The notes: generated by a model not told the origin, from the letters alone. Positions 11,513 to 20,744 are shown, counted from the first letter of the stretch. The stretch is DNA of 64,000 nt from Vibrio tarriae (GCF_002216685.1 NZ_CP022353.1:744001-808000); one strand, 5' to 3'. Program-made: numbers and translations.

Positions 11513-12676
11513 TTATGGTCGTGGGCGAGTCGTCAACCGTAAGTACGCCAATCCGATCACAAGGCCAATCAGCGTCGCGCTCATTCCAAACAAGGTGGCA
11601 CCAGAAAGCGTGATCACAAAAGTGAGTAGCGCAGGCTCGCGGTGCTCATCGATTTTAAACGCGCTCTGCAAACACATCATCAATGTACCGAGCAGCGCTA
11701 AACCGGCGAGCATGGCTGAAATAGGTTTGGGTAGCGCGAGGAAGAGATTGACGACAAGGGCAGCAAAAATCCCTGCCAATAAATAAAATCCTCCAGCCCA
11801 AAGTACCGCACGGTAGCGTTGTGCTTTGTCTTGATCGACATCCTCATTCATACAGATGGCGGCAGAAATGGCAGCTAAGTTGACGCTAAAGCCGCCAAAA
11901 GGCGCACTCATCAGGGTCGCTAATCCCGTGCCCACCAAAATCGGTTTGATTGGTGCGTCATACTGATAGCTTTTGAGCATCGCAATACCCGGTAAATTTT
12001 GTGAAAGCATAGTGATGAGGTAGAGCGGCAGGGCAAGGTTGAGTATGGCGAGCCAATCAAACTCCGGCATTACCCAGATTGGCGTGGCGATCCGCAGCGC
12101 CAGATCCGCATGCTGAAAGCTTCCCAAGGCGAGAGCACTGCCAAGACTGACCAGCAAGAGCACCAACATGGTGTATCGAGGAACAAAGTGCTTGGCCAGT
12201 AAGTAGCTAGTAAATAAAAGTGCAAAGAGTGCGGGAGTATCGGTCAGTGGGGTGAAGGCTTTGGCACAAAAGGGCAGCAAAATAGCACCAAGCATAGCCG
12301 TACCTAGAGGAACTGGGATTTTACTCAGGGCGCGTGTCAAAGGCGCGAGCATGCCCGTCAAAGTAAACAGTGCGCCAGAGAACATAAACGCGCCAATCAC
12401 CACGGGTAATGAATATTGTCCCGCCGATGCCGCCAGCATGACTGCCGCAGGTGTTGACCACGCCGTGACAATTGGCGTTTTGTAAAACCAAGAGTAGAGG
12501 ATTGACGTTAGCCCCATCACCACGCCTAGAGTCAGCAACCAACTTTCGATTTGAGCTGGATTGGCACCTGAGGCTGTGGCGGCTTGGATCACGATCACTA
12601 CCGAACTGGTGTATCCCACCAAAACCGTGGTAAATCCCGCAGAGAGGTGACTAAGATTGAAGAATCCTTTCATCAT
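11513..12676 (-). CDS. BenE/YdcO-family transporter (benzoate-type proton symporter)
   Basis: A 387-residue, very hydrophobic protein with about 11-12 membrane helices of the BenE family. The N-terminus (HLSAGFTTVLVGYTSSVVIV, then IVTAWSTPAAVMLA near residue 70) and GGFSVNLAAISAAICMNED near residue 255 are typical. Characterised members import benzoate with protons, but YdcO-type members lack a known substrate and no benzoate-degrading genes are nearby. It is divergent from an XRE-cupin regulator, the same pairing as E. coli ydcO-ydcN, and two palindromes lie between. ATG 12676 is preceded by AGGAAA. Confidence 0.87.
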   Translation of the reverse strand: MMKGFFNLSHLSAGFTTVLVGYTSSVVIVIQAATASGANPAQIESWLLTLGVVMGLTSILYSWFYKTPIVTAWSTPAAVMLAASAGQYSLPVVIGAFMFSGALFTLTGMLAPLTRALSKIPVPLGTAMLGAILLPFCAKAFTPLTDTPALFALLFTSYLLAKHFVPRYTMLVLLLVSLGSALALGSFQHADLALRIATPIWVMPEFDWLAILNLALPLYLITMLSQNLPGIAMLKSYQYDAPIKPILVGTGLATLMSAPFGGFSVNLAAISAAICMNEDVDQDKAQRYRAVLWAGGFYLLAGIFAALVVNLFLALPKPISAMLAGLALLGTLMMCLQSAFKIDEHREPALLTFVITLSGATLFGMSATLIGLVIGLAYLRLTTRPRP

Positions 12677-12701
12677 GATTTCCTTTTCAGGTAAAGTCGT
12701 C

Positions 12702-12750
12702 GTGCGTAATAGCGCACGTTTCGAGTATAGCTCTGTGCGTTATAGCGCAC
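12702..12750. promoter_or_regulatory. Twin palindromic operator between BenE-type gene and XRE-cupin gene
   Basis: Two near-identical 16-bp palindromes, GTGCGTAATAGCGCAC (12702-12717) and GTGCGTTATAGCGCAC (12735-12750), differ at one base. Their centres are 33 bp apart, about three helical turns, so both face the same side of the DNA. The first lies 26 bp before the transporter start and the second 17 bp before the regulator start. The best guess is the binding site of the XRE-cupin protein, repressing both genes. Confidence 0.8.
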
Positions 12751-12766
12751 AATAAGGGGTTTTCGC

Positions 12767-13312
12767 ATGACTGACGCGATGTTTAAGTCACAAATAGCTA
12801 ATCAATTAAAAAACCTGCGCAAAAGCAGAGGGTTGAGTTTGGATGCCACTGCTCAACTTACTGGGGTATCTAAAGCCATGTTAGGTCAAATTGAACGTGG
12901 TGAATCCAGTCCCACCATTGCGACACTTTGGAAAATTGCTAGCGGCCTTGAGGCTTCATTTTCCGCTTTCTTTGCCAATGATCCGCAACTTTTGTCGAGT
13001 GAGCGTTCTTTCCCTGACGATCTCAACATGAAAATCCACACCTTATTTCCTTATGCCGCAGATACAGGATTGGAAATATTTGAAATTACACTGCTCGATC
13101 ACCATCAGCAGATGTCATCACCTCATGCTTTAGGGGTCATTGAATACATTCATGTTTTGGAAGGGATTATGAAGGTGTTCTTTGATGAACAGTGGCATGA
13201 GTTGCAACAGGGAGAGCATATTCGTTTTTTTAGCGACCAACCTCACGGGTATGCGGCGGTGACAGAAAAAGCAGTGTTTCAAAATATTGTTGCGTACCCA
13301 AGGCGCGGCTAA
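12767..13312 (+). CDS. XRE-family regulator with cupin sensor domain (YdcN/SutR-like)
   Basis: A 181-residue two-domain regulator. Residues 8-65 form an XRE helix-turn-helix (QLKNLRKSRGLSLDATAQ, then SKAMLGQIERGESSPTIATL). Residues about 75-180 form a small cupin (IEYIHVLEGIMKVFFDEQWHELQQG, then DQPHGYAA) that would sense a small ligand. E. coli YdcN (SutR) has the same architecture and the same divergent ydcO partner. Here the ligand may be the substrate of the BenE-type transporter, which is inference. The twin palindrome immediately upstream suggests autoregulation. Confidence 0.88.
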   Translation: MTDAMFKSQIANQLKNLRKSRGLSLDATAQLTGVSKAMLGQIERGESSPTIATLWKIASGLEASFSAFFANDPQLLSSERSFPDDLNMKIHTLFPYAADTGLEIFEITLLDHHQQMSSPHALGVIEYIHVLEGIMKVFFDEQWHELQQGEHIRFFSDQPHGYAAVTEKAVFQNIVAYPRRG

Positions 13313-13364
13313 CAGGTGCAGTGGGCGGTTTTGGCATAGGTAAGCAGCCCACTGCCAGAGGATA

Positions 13365-15380
13365 CTAAATTTTGAATTTACTCATCTTTAGCGCCAAATC
13401 TTCTTGTTTTAGCTTGAGTGCTGAAATGGTGTGCTCACTCTGTTGGATTTTTTCTTGGGCACTTTGGCAAAGTGCTTGTAAGTGAGAAAGGCTAGAAGCA
13501 ATACTGGTCACCGATTGCTCTTGATGAGTAATCGCATCAGAGGTCTGCTGGTTCATCTCCGTTAGCCGAGAGATTTCAATCGCGACTTGATGTAAGGACT
13601 CTTCAGCCTGTGATGTGATCTCTGTGGTTTGAGTACCTTTTAACATGCTGTTGCTAATGACTCTTACCGATTCATCGGCGCTGCTACGCAATTGAGTAAT
13701 GCTCTGCTGGATGGTGTTGGTACTGCCTTGTGTTCGTGTAGCAAGTGAACGCACTTCATCGGCAACCACTGCAAAGCCTCGTCCTTGCTCTCCCGCACGA
13801 GCGGCTTCAATCGCTGCATTAAGCGCGAGTAAGTTGGTTTGTTCTGCAATGCCATTAATGTCGGCTAACACTGGCTCGATACTTGTGACATGATTTTTTA
13901 AGGAGTTGATGGTTTCGGTTCCTTGTGTCACCTCTGCAACCAGTTCATTGACCGATTGAGCGGCTTGTCGAACATTGTTGAGTGTACTTTGCGCATTTTG
14001 ATCTATGTTAAGTACCGATTGGCTTATCTCTCGCGCGCCACTGGACACTTGCGAAGAAATAGCGGTCATCTCCGTGGTCGCGTGCGAAATAGTATTAACT
14101 TCGAATGTCTGTTTATTGACGGCTTCTGCGGTCACTTTAAACGTGGCAGACAGGTCTACCGCAGCGGTCTTAGCGAGATTGGTAGATTGAGTGATGTCAG
14201 CAATAAGATTCTGTATTTTTTCGATAAATTTATCGAATGATTTGCCCAATTCTCCAAACTCATCTCGGGTGGCGATGTTCACTCGCAGGGTTAAGTCACC
14301 ATTACCTTCTGATATATCAGTCACTCTCTCCTGCAAACGTTGTATCGGGGATAGAATTTGGTTCACAAGGACCCAACCTAACAGCAGTAATACAAGCAAA
14401 GCAATAATGATCAATGCCTTAAATGAAGATATCGCCCATGCTTGTTCATCTAAAATAAGCACGGCTTGCTGCTCTACTTTACTGTCTGCGAGTTCTTCTA
14501 ATTCGGCAATGAAATCCAGTAATGCCAGTGATGTTACTGTGTACTCTTGGTAGATTTGACGGTAGTTCCGATAGCTTGCAATGACCGCCATCATCGCCTG
14601 TTCATGCTGCGAGTTTAATTGGGAGAACACTTCTTCATAACTTGCATTTTTCCATTCCTCTCCTGCCGATATAGTAAATCGGCCAGTCGAGAACATTTCG
14701 CTGTTGGCTTGTTTTTGAAATTCAATCGCTTGTTCAATGGCTTTGATTTGAGTGGCATCATCTTGACCATCCAGCAAACGTTGTGTGTAGTAGAGCTTCC
14801 ATAGCAAGCCTATATTTGATTCCATACCGCCATCTGCGGCTTGCCAACGTTCCATAACATCACTTTGCCAAGTGATGCTTCGATTGGGTTCTCGTTCTAA
14901 TTCCTCAACGGCACTATCACCTAATGTCTCTAGTTTTTCACCAAAATCGACAAGGACTTGCGTTGCTTTATCGTAAGATTTTTTGGTCTCGATATAGTTT
15001 TTGTAGCGAGTAATCAGTGCGTTTCTTGATTGTTGATACTGTGAGTTGAATTGAGAAAATTGTTGTGTCTGAGCCGCACTTAATAGGCCTGCTTCGATCA
15101 TGCGGGAAGAAGCAGCATCGACTTCTGTAATGGCAGTATTGAGTATTTCTTCAACTCGTTGACTATCTTCACCTAGGATGAGCCTATTGACGGCAAGCAT
15201 CTGGGCTTCAATCTGTATGGTGGTTTCCATTGCGCCATCTGCCGTATCCCAAGCAGGGCCTACTATGTAGCTTAATCCCGATGAGCTTGAGTACATAGTT
15301 TTTATTGTCCAAATGCCTAAAGCAGTAACGAAAATACCGAAGATGCTGAATGTGACTAATAATTTTGTTTTTACTCTCAT
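13365..15380 (-). CDS. Methyl-accepting chemotaxis protein with duplicated helical sensor
   Basis: 671 residues from ATG 15380, chosen because GAGGA lies eight bases upstream and the protein then opens with a normal MCP anchor. An in-frame start at 15419 would add 13 poor residues. Order: TM1 (about 7-29), periplasmic sensor (30-318), TM2 (321-343), HAMP (about 344-395), and a signalling domain with the highly conserved hairpin [20 protein letters not shown]. The sensor contains two homologous halves: W44[11 protein letters not shown] matches W179[11 protein letters not shown], and 108-136 matches 252-280. No CheR-docking pentapeptide is seen at the C-terminus (KMSKFKI). The ligand is unknown. 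Confidence 0.93.
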   Translation of the reverse strand: MRVKTKLLVTFSIFGIFVTALGIWTIKTMYSSSSGLSYIVGPAWDTADGAMETTIQIEAQMLAVNRLILGEDSQRVEEILNTAITEVDAASSRMIEAGLLSAAQTQQFSQFNSQYQQSRNALITRYKNYIETKKSYDKATQVLVDFGEKLETLGDSAVEELEREPNRSITWQSDVMERWQAADGGMESNIGLLWKLYYTQRLLDGQDDATQIKAIEQAIEFQKQANSEMFSTGRFTISAGEEWKNASYEEVFSQLNSQHEQAMMAVIASYRNYRQIYQEYTVTSLALLDFIAELEELADSKVEQQAVLILDEQAWAISSFKALIIIALLVLLLLGWVLVNQILSPIQRLQERVTDISEGNGDLTLRVNIATRDEFGELGKSFDKFIEKIQNLIADITQSTNLAKTAAVDLSATFKVTAEAVNKQTFEVNTISHATTEMTAISSQVSSGAREISQSVLNIDQNAQSTLNNVRQAAQSVNELVAEVTQGTETINSLKNHVTSIEPVLADINGIAEQTNLLALNAAIEAARAGEQGRGFAVVADEVRSLATRTQGSTNTIQQSITQLRSSADESVRVISNSMLKGTQTTEITSQAEESLHQVAIEISRLTEMNQQTSDAITHQEQSVTSIASSLSHLQALCQSAQEKIQQSEHTISALKLKQEDLALKMSKFKI

Positions 15381-15528
15381 GAAAGAGTCCTCTAACTCAT
15401 CATATTTAGCTGATGGCACTGTGGTGCTAAACGAAAGGCTGAAAAAGCCGACTATGTGACTTTGAGTCTAGAACAGTTTTAGTGATGTTGTTGGTTAGTT
15501 GGGAGGACAAATAATGAGGTTATGAGCA

Positions 15529-15557
15529 GAAGTTGCAGCGGGATTCGCTGCAACTTC
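15529..15557. terminator. Strong hairpin between LplT-PlsC gene and chemoreceptor
   Basis: GAAGTTGCAGCG (15529-15540) pairs perfectly with CGCTGCAACTTC (15546-15557) across a five-base loop. There is no T-run on the minus side (TGCTCATAAC follows), so it is a stable mRNA 3' end structure or a weak terminator for the gene ending at 15594. Confidence 0.6.
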
Positions 15558-15593
15558 AAAACATCATGAACAAATAGAGGAGAAGGTGTGGGA

Positions 15594-17474
15594 TTAACGC
15601 CAGTCGCCACGCAATTGTGCCACTTTTTCGTGCATCACCGTCGAGTTGGCTTGTTCTGGGGCAACTGGCATTCCCGCTTCAATCTCTAACTGTGAGCGAA
15701 AACGGCGTGGCACGCCTTGGCAAGCTCGGCCTTTGTAACGGCTGAAATAACTGCCCCATAACCCTTTGAGTGCCAGAGGAACCACAGGCACAGGGCTGCG
15801 GTGTAGGATTAAATCTAAGCCACGCATAAACGGATTCATTTCACCATCGGAGGTAAGTTGACCTTCTGGGAAAATGCACACCAAATTCCCTTCGTTGAGT
15901 GAGTGTTCAATCTCCGCAAATGCGCGGCGAAGAGAGGCTCGGTTGTTGGCAGAAATCGGGATCACCCCAGCGCGTTTCAAGAAACGTTTCAGCAGTGGCA
16001 GGTTGGCGTACTCTTCTTCCATCACAAAATGAATCAACCGCGGACAAACCGCACTGAGCAATAGGGCATCCATATAACTGACATGGTTACACACCAGCAG
16101 TGCGCCACCTTGTTCTGGAATATGGTGCAGGTTTTTATGGCGCACTCGGTACAACGTATGAGTGAGGATCCACACCAGAAAGCGAACGGCAAAAATCGGC
16201 ACTTGTAGGAAAATATACAAAGCTACCAAGACGTTAAGTACGGCCAGTAGTGCAAATAACTGCGGAATACTCATCTCCAATACACTGAGGCACACAATGC
16301 CAAGCGCGGCACTGCCGACCATAAACAGCGAATTGTAGATATTGAGAGCCGCAATCACTTGCGCACGTTCAGTGACTTTAGCGCGTTGCTGCAACATGGC
16401 GTAAAGCGGAACGATGAATACGCCACCAAACACGCCAATCAATAATAAATAAGCAAACAGTGGCCATAGCGCGGAGTAAGTAACAAAATCCGCAAAAGTG
16501 CTGAAAACGGGGAGATCGGCGGGAATGCTGGTCGCCATCAGATACCCAAAAAGACTGATCCCCACACTGCCCAAAGGTACAATACCGACCTCAATCCGGT
16601 GTCCGGAAAGCTTGTCACACGCCAGTGAGCCGATGGCAATGCCGACGGAAAATAGCGCCAGTAAGAAAGAGACCGCGGCTTCATTACCGTTAAGGTGCAA
16701 TTTAGTGAAGTTAGGAAACTGAGTGAGGTACACCGCGCCGAGAAACCAGAACCAACTGATCGCCATAATGGACTGGAAAATGGCGCGATCACGTTTGGCG
16801 ATGCGTAGCGTCTGCTTGGTTTGCGTAATTGGCCGCCAACGAAATTCGAGATGCGGGGCACTCGCAGGCGCGAGTGGGATAGCGCGACTAGAGAGATAAC
16901 CAAGCACGGCGAAAATCACTACCGCAGCCGCGGCAAAGTAGTGCGCGTTATCGGTGGACGCAATCAGCCCAGCGCCAATTGTGCCCAATAAGATCGCCAG
17001 AAAAGTACCGGTTTCTACTAAGGCATTACCGGGGACGAGCTCTTCCGATTTCAGTTGTTGTGGTAGCAATGCGTATTTCACTGGGCCAAAAAAGGCCGAT
17101 TGTGTACCCATCAAAAACAATAAAAACAGTGAGATTCCGTAGCTTTGAGTGATAAAACCTATCGCACCACACAGCATGATGGCGATTTCAAGCAATTTAA
17201 CCCAACGAATATACCGAGACTTTTCTAGCTTATCCGCTAAGACTCCCGCGGTCGCAGAGAAGAGGAAAAAAGGCAGAATAAACAGCCCAGCAGCGAGATT
17301 GATGAATAAATTGCTTGAGATCGGTAACGCTTGAGGGCCTGCAAACGCAACAAAGAGTAACAAGACATTTTTAAAAATGTTGTCGTTAAAGGCACCAAGA
17401 AACTGAGTGATGAAATAGGGTAAAAAGCGGCGCTCAGTTAAGAGAGCCGTAGTCGGGTTTGCCATCTTGTTCAT
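15594..17474 (-). CDS. LplT-like MFS transporter fused to PlsC-type acyltransferase
   Basis: A 626-residue fusion. Residues 1-420 are an MFS transporter of the lysophospholipid flippase (LplT) type, beginning RRFLPYFITQFLGAFNDNIFKN. Residues about 430-620 are a PlsC acyltransferase domain with NHVSYMDAL (HX4D) near 463 and FPEGQLTSDGEMNPF near 540. In enterics LplT and the acyltransferase-ligase Aas repair lyso-phosphatidylethanolamine. Here the acyl-ACP synthetase domain of Aas is absent, so acyl-ACP or acyl-CoA must come from elsewhere. It starts three bases after the stop of a TetR gene, so the two form an operon. Met-1 or Met-4 may be the start. Confidence 0.88.
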   Translation of the reverse strand: MNKMANPTTALLTERRFLPYFITQFLGAFNDNIFKNVLLLFVAFAGPQALPISSNLFINLAAGLFILPFFLFSATAGVLADKLEKSRYIRWVKLLEIAIMLCGAIGFITQSYGISLFLLFLMGTQSAFFGPVKYALLPQQLKSEELVPGNALVETGTFLAILLGTIGAGLIASTDNAHYFAAAAVVIFAVLGYLSSRAIPLAPASAPHLEFRWRPITQTKQTLRIAKRDRAIFQSIMAISWFWFLGAVYLTQFPNFTKLHLNGNEAAVSFLLALFSVGIAIGSLACDKLSGHRIEVGIVPLGSVGISLFGYLMATSIPADLPVFSTFADFVTYSALWPLFAYLLLIGVFGGVFIVPLYAMLQQRAKVTERAQVIAALNIYNSLFMVGSAALGIVCLSVLEMSIPQLFALLAVLNVLVALYIFLQVPIFAVRFLVWILTHTLYRVRHKNLHHIPEQGGALLVCNHVSYMDALLLSAVCPRLIHFVMEEEYANLPLLKRFLKRAGVIPISANNRASLRRAFAEIEHSLNEGNLVCIFPEGQLTSDGEMNPFMRGLDLILHRSPVPVVPLALKGLWGSYFSRYKGRACQGVPRRFRSQLEIEAGMPVAPEQANSTVMHEKVAQLRGDWR

Positions 17475-17477
17475 CCA

Positions 17478-18068
17478 TTACCAGTTAGCCAGATAGTGAT
17501 TCAGCAGATTATTAATCAAAGCATTACCATCAATCGGTTCATTGGCAAAAAATTTATCATCGACACTCAAGATAGTGATGCCATGCACGCCAGACCACAA
17601 TACGCGGCTCGCCTGCAACACTTCTTGCTCTGAACGCAAAGGCGCAATCACTTTCAGCAGATCTTCTAACATGCTGGTCATGTTATTAATGCGTTGAGCT
17701 TGCCACTCGGGCAGCATCTCCCCATTCATATTGTGCTCAAAAATTAACTGCCAGCGATAAGGATTTTTTTTCGCAAAATCATGGTAGCAATAAGCCAGTT
17801 GATAGAGTGCATCTTTCGGATAAGTGGTGGATTTCACCGCTTGCTGGGCTTCTTGCGCCAATTCATCAAGGGTTTGCGCCACTACATGCAATAGCAACAA
17901 ATTGTAATTGCCAAACACGTTGACTAAGGTGCTGGGCACGTAGCCAATCATAGTGGCGACTTTACGTAAGCTCAGTTCATGATAGGAGTGGGTATCGAGG
18001 AACTGCTTGACTCTATCTAAGGTGAGAGCCACCAGCTCTTCTCGGGTATGATCGTTTCGTCTAGCCAT
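17478..18068 (-). CDS. TetR/AcrR-family transcriptional regulator
   Basis: 196 residues. The N-terminal TetR helix-turn-helix spans about 8-55, with ELSLRKVATMIGYVPSTLVNVFGNYNLLLLHV. The rest is a helical ligand and dimerisation domain (WG-type C-terminal region, about 80-190). The gene is immediately upstream of, and cotranscribed with, the LplT-PlsC fusion, so control of membrane-lipid repair in response to an acyl ligand is a reasonable inference. The start ATG at 18068 is followed by RRNDHTREEL, the usual family opening. Confidence 0.87.
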   Translation of the reverse strand: MARRNDHTREELVALTLDRVKQFLDTHSYHELSLRKVATMIGYVPSTLVNVFGNYNLLLLHVVAQTLDELAQEAQQAVKSTTYPKDALYQLAYCYHDFAKKNPYRWQLIFEHNMNGEMLPEWQAQRINNMTSMLEDLLKVIAPLRSEQEVLQASRVLWSGVHGITILSVDDKFFANEPIDGNALINNLLNHYLANW

Positions 18069-18261
18069 GATCTGGATTCAATAATGAACAACGTTCGATA
18101 GTCTAAACATCCCCTATAGGAGCGTCAACGAATCGATTTGCAATATTCTGATACATGTCGATAAATGCAAAACGTTTCCATTGCGAGATGAACTGGCTAT
18201 AGTGACTTTGAGAAGATAGATCGGCTGCAAAGCCCCATAACATCGAACCCTAAGGAAGTGT

Positions 18262-19137
18262 ATGAAACGTTTGTTTTCGCTTATCGCGTTAATCATGGTT
18301 TCGGTTGCGGTAACTCCGATTGCTGAGGCCAAAAAATTCGGAGGTGGTAAGTCGTTTGGTAACAACAGTTACAAAACGGCTCCGGCACCTAAACAGCAAC
18401 AACAAAAAAATGACACCGTGAAAAATGATGCGGCGAATCCAGCCAGCTCTGCGAAGAAAGGCTTAATGGGCGGTTTGCTCGGCGGTCTACTGGCAGGTGG
18501 TCTGCTTGCTGCCTTCTTTGGCGGTGCATTTGAAGGTATCCAATTTATGGATATCCTGATCATGGGTCTGATTGCGTTTGTGATTTTCAAACTGATGCGT
18601 GGTTTACTGGCATCAAAGCAAGGCAGCATGAACCAGTCTCAGCAACAACCGGCTTATAGCGGCATGAACCGTACGCCGTTTGAGCAACCTAACGTACACA
18701 ACTTTGAACAGCCACAATCTATGGGTGGTGGTTTTGGTAGTGCCGCACAGAGCGATGTACCACACAACTACCCAGCCGGTTTTGACCGAGTGGCGTTTGT
18801 GAATGGTGCACGTGAACACTATCGCATCTTGCAAGGGGCGTGGAACCATAACCGACTCGAAACGATTCGTGAATATGTCTCTCCAAGCCTGTTTGAAGAT
18901 CTTAAAGCCGAGCGTGCGAATTACGAAGGCGATCAACATACGGACGTCATGTACGTGGATGCAGAGATTGTTCGTGCAGATTACGATGCAAACCGTGCTC
19001 AGCTCAGCTTGCAGTTCAGTGGTCGTTATCGTGACGCCGTTGAAGGCATTGAAGAGAACATCGAGGACGTATGGCACTTAGAACGTGACCTGACAGTCCC
19101 CAATGCTCCTTGGTTGATTGTTGGTATCCAAGGTTAA
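18262..19137 (+). CDS. Tim44-like domain membrane protein
   Basis: 291 residues. A signal peptide (1-22, cleaved after AEA) precedes KKFGGGKSFG. A Gln/Asn/Ala-rich linker (35-65) leads to a Gly-rich helix pair (GLMGGLLGGLLAGGLLAAFF, 68-87, and MDILIMGLIAFVIFKLMRGLL, about 95-115). A second low-complexity linker precedes a C-terminal Tim44/MRPL45-type alpha+beta domain (170-290, including GAREHYRILQGAWNHNRLE and EENIEDVWHLERDL). Bacterial members are widespread membrane-associated proteins without a settled function. It stands alone between its own promoter region and a terminator. Confidence 0.85.
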   Translation: MKRLFSLIALIMVSVAVTPIAEAKKFGGGKSFGNNSYKTAPAPKQQQQKNDTVKNDAANPASSAKKGLMGGLLGGLLAGGLLAAFFGGAFEGIQFMDILIMGLIAFVIFKLMRGLLASKQGSMNQSQQQPAYSGMNRTPFEQPNVHNFEQPQSMGGGFGSAAQSDVPHNYPAGFDRVAFVNGAREHYRILQGAWNHNRLETIREYVSPSLFEDLKAERANYEGDQHTDVMYVDAEIVRADYDANRAQLSLQFSGRYRDAVEGIEENIEDVWHLERDLTVPNAPWLIVGIQG

Positions 19138-19172
19138 AAAACAGACCAACGCCCAATTTAGTCATGATATTC

Positions 19173-19201
19173 AACACCCAGCGAAAGCTGGGTGTTTTTT
19201 A
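19173..19201 (+). terminator. Rho-independent terminator of the Tim44-like gene
   Basis: AACACCCAGC (19173-19182) pairs with GCTGGGTGTT (19187-19196) around a GAAA tetraloop, followed by TTTTT. Confidence 0.93.
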
Positions 19202-19291
19202 TCACGAAAATCCGAAGCCTGCCTCAACTGCAATCTGCCTATGTTTGGGTATATACTGGTCGCCTTCAATATGGCACAAAAGGAAAGTGAC

Positions 19292-19615
19292 GTGGCGCAA
19301 TTCAAACATCAACAACTCAGCCAAGCCGAGCAAGATAAACTCGATGCTGCAGTATTTCGTCAACTGCTACAACATCTTGATCAACATAAAGAAGTTCAGA
19401 ACATCGACTTGATGATTTTGGCGGATTTTTGCCGCAACTGCTTGTGTAAATGGTACGCTGCTGAAGCGGAAAAACAGGGGTTGGATTTGAATATTGATGA
19501 TGCGCGTGAGCGCGTTTACGGTATGACTTACGATGAGTGGAAGGCAAACCACCAGCCGCCTGCGACGCCAGAGCAACTCGCCGCTTTTGAAGCGAAAACG
19601 AAAAGCAAAGCTTAA
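19292..19615 (+). CDS. DUF1244 family small protein
   Basis: 107 residues starting at GTG 19292 behind AAGGAAAG; the frame is open further upstream (ATG 19271, 19118) but those lack a ribosome site. The conserved core CRNCLCKWYAAEAEKQG with two Cys, and ERVYGMTYDEWKANHQ near residue 80, are DUF1244 hallmarks. Structures in this family show a small helical fold, possibly metal binding through the Cys pair. No function is established and no operon partner is visible; it has its own terminator. Confidence 0.85.
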   Translation: MAQFKHQQLSQAEQDKLDAAVFRQLLQHLDQHKEVQNIDLMILADFCRNCLCKWYAAEAEKQGLDLNIDDARERVYGMTYDEWKANHQPPATPEQLAAFEAKTKSKA

Positions 19616-19625
19616 ATATAGGCAA

Positions 19626-19658
19626 TAAAAAACGCGCCCAATGGATGGCGCGTTTTTC
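19626..19658. terminator. Bidirectional terminator between DUF1244 and nlpE-like genes
   Basis: AAAAACGCGCC (19628-19638) pairs with GGCGCGTTTTT (19647-19657). T-runs occur on both sides, so it can end transcripts from both convergent genes. Confidence 0.92.
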
Positions 19659-19696
19659 GTAAACCGTATTTTTGTAAAGCGTATAAGCGGCTCGGT

Positions 19697-20188
19697 TTAT
19701 TGCTTGCTTAGCACGTAAAACTCAGCCAGCTCACCTTCGATAACCTTACCTTCCATATCCAGATGGGACAGCGTGTTTTCACCCACCATGAATTGTCTGC
19801 CAGTTTGGTCGCCTGTTTGCAGTGTTACGATATTACCAGCTTCATTCCAAACGAAAGTACCTTGAGAGGCAAAAGGTTCACCTTCTTTATCGAGGTATTT
19901 TTCTGTTAGCGCGTAGGTGCCATCCGCGTTCAGCGTCAGCTCAGTTTCAATGCCACCGCAATCAGCACAAGGCAGAGTGCCTTGATAGATGCCAGCCCAA
20001 TCTAGGCTGTTTTGAGCATTGTGCGCTGCATCAACGCTTGCTGTTGATGGTTGAGCCGCAGATTGGTCAGCAGGTGCTGCCGCAACATCAACGACTTTTT
20101 CTACTTCCACTTTTGCGTCTTGTTGGTTGTCGCAACCGACAAGAATGAGAGTCAGCGCGCTCAGGGCAAAAATACTTTTTTTCATCAT
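19697..20188 (-). CDS. nlpE: NlpE-like outer-membrane lipoprotein
   Basis: 163 residues with a lipoprotein signal, lipobox LVGC (Cys19). A disordered Ala/Gln/Val-rich linker (20-62) precedes an NlpE N-terminal domain (63-163) containing WAGIYQGTLPCADCGGIETELTL with the CxxC pair, and FVWNEAGNIVTLQ. E. coli NlpE senses surface contact, lipoprotein defects and copper and signals to Cpx. This protein lacks the C-terminal OB domain of E. coli NlpE (about 236 residues), as many Vibrio members do. Convergent with the DUF1244 gene. Confidence 0.88.
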   Translation of the reverse strand: MMKKSIFALSALTLILVGCDNQQDAKVEVEKVVDVAAAPADQSAAQPSTASVDAAHNAQNSLDWAGIYQGTLPCADCGGIETELTLNADGTYALTEKYLDKEGEPFASQGTFVWNEAGNIVTLQTGDQTGRQFMVGENTLSHLDMEGKVIEGELAEFYVLSKQ

Positions 20189-20445
20189 AGATCCTTGGTT
20201 AAGAAAGGTTGACCATCACAAACACGACTAATATGAACTCATGCCGTTAAGTCCTAGTCAAACGCGCGTCATTTTAGCGACAAGTTGTGTGTGATCTAGC
20301 TCAATAAAAGCGATATTTCCCAACAGATAATAAATAGTCATTTGCTTGTGGAGAAGGATACCCTTTTCCTACTTGCCGCCTACAGACGACAACGCCAAAT
20401 CGTTTGGAGAGAGCCTGCTGAGCAGAGACAGAAGGGATATAACAA

Positions 20446-20469
20446 AAGACCCTCATGGATGAGGGTCTT
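20446..20469 (-). terminator. Terminator of minCDE
   Basis: AAGACCCTCAT (20446-20456) pairs with ATGAGGGTCTT (20459-20469), with TTTTGTTAT following on the minus strand, 7 bp after the minE stop. About 250 bp from here to the nlpE-like promoter hold no gene I can support. Confidence 0.88.
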
Positions 20470-20476
20470 GAAGGGG

Positions 20477-20740
20477 TTATTTTTCGTCATCCGGCAGTTT
20501 GACGTTGAGCTCAAGCACCGAGATATCATCGCCTTTATGCTCAAAAGAGAGTTCGACCATGGATGGGTCAATCGCGACGTATTTGGCAATCACTTTCAGA
20601 ATGTCTTCTTTGAGTTGTGGCAAATAGCTGGGTGCAGGATCGTTTTGGCTACGACGCTCAGCCACAATGATCTGCAGACGCTCTTTGGCAACGCTCGCGG
20701 AAGTCTTCTTCTGTGGGCGGAAAAATTCCAGCAATGACAT
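20477..20740 (-). CDS. minE: Cell-division topological specificity factor MinE
   Basis: 87 residues, full length. The N-terminal membrane-targeting and MinD-binding part ([12 protein letters not shown], then [16 protein letters not shown]) stimulates MinD ATPase and drives pole-to-pole oscillation. The C-terminal part (residues 32-87, [17 protein letters not shown]) is the dimeric topological-specificity domain. It begins four bases after the minD stop and ends the minCDE operon. Confidence 0.97.
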
Positions 20741-20744
20741 AGCG

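Noticed and set aside
14191..14553. 120-codon plus-strand frame antisense to the chemoreceptor
   Set aside because: Composition follows the complementary coding strand (Ser/Asn-rich), no ribosome site; shadow of the MCP gene.
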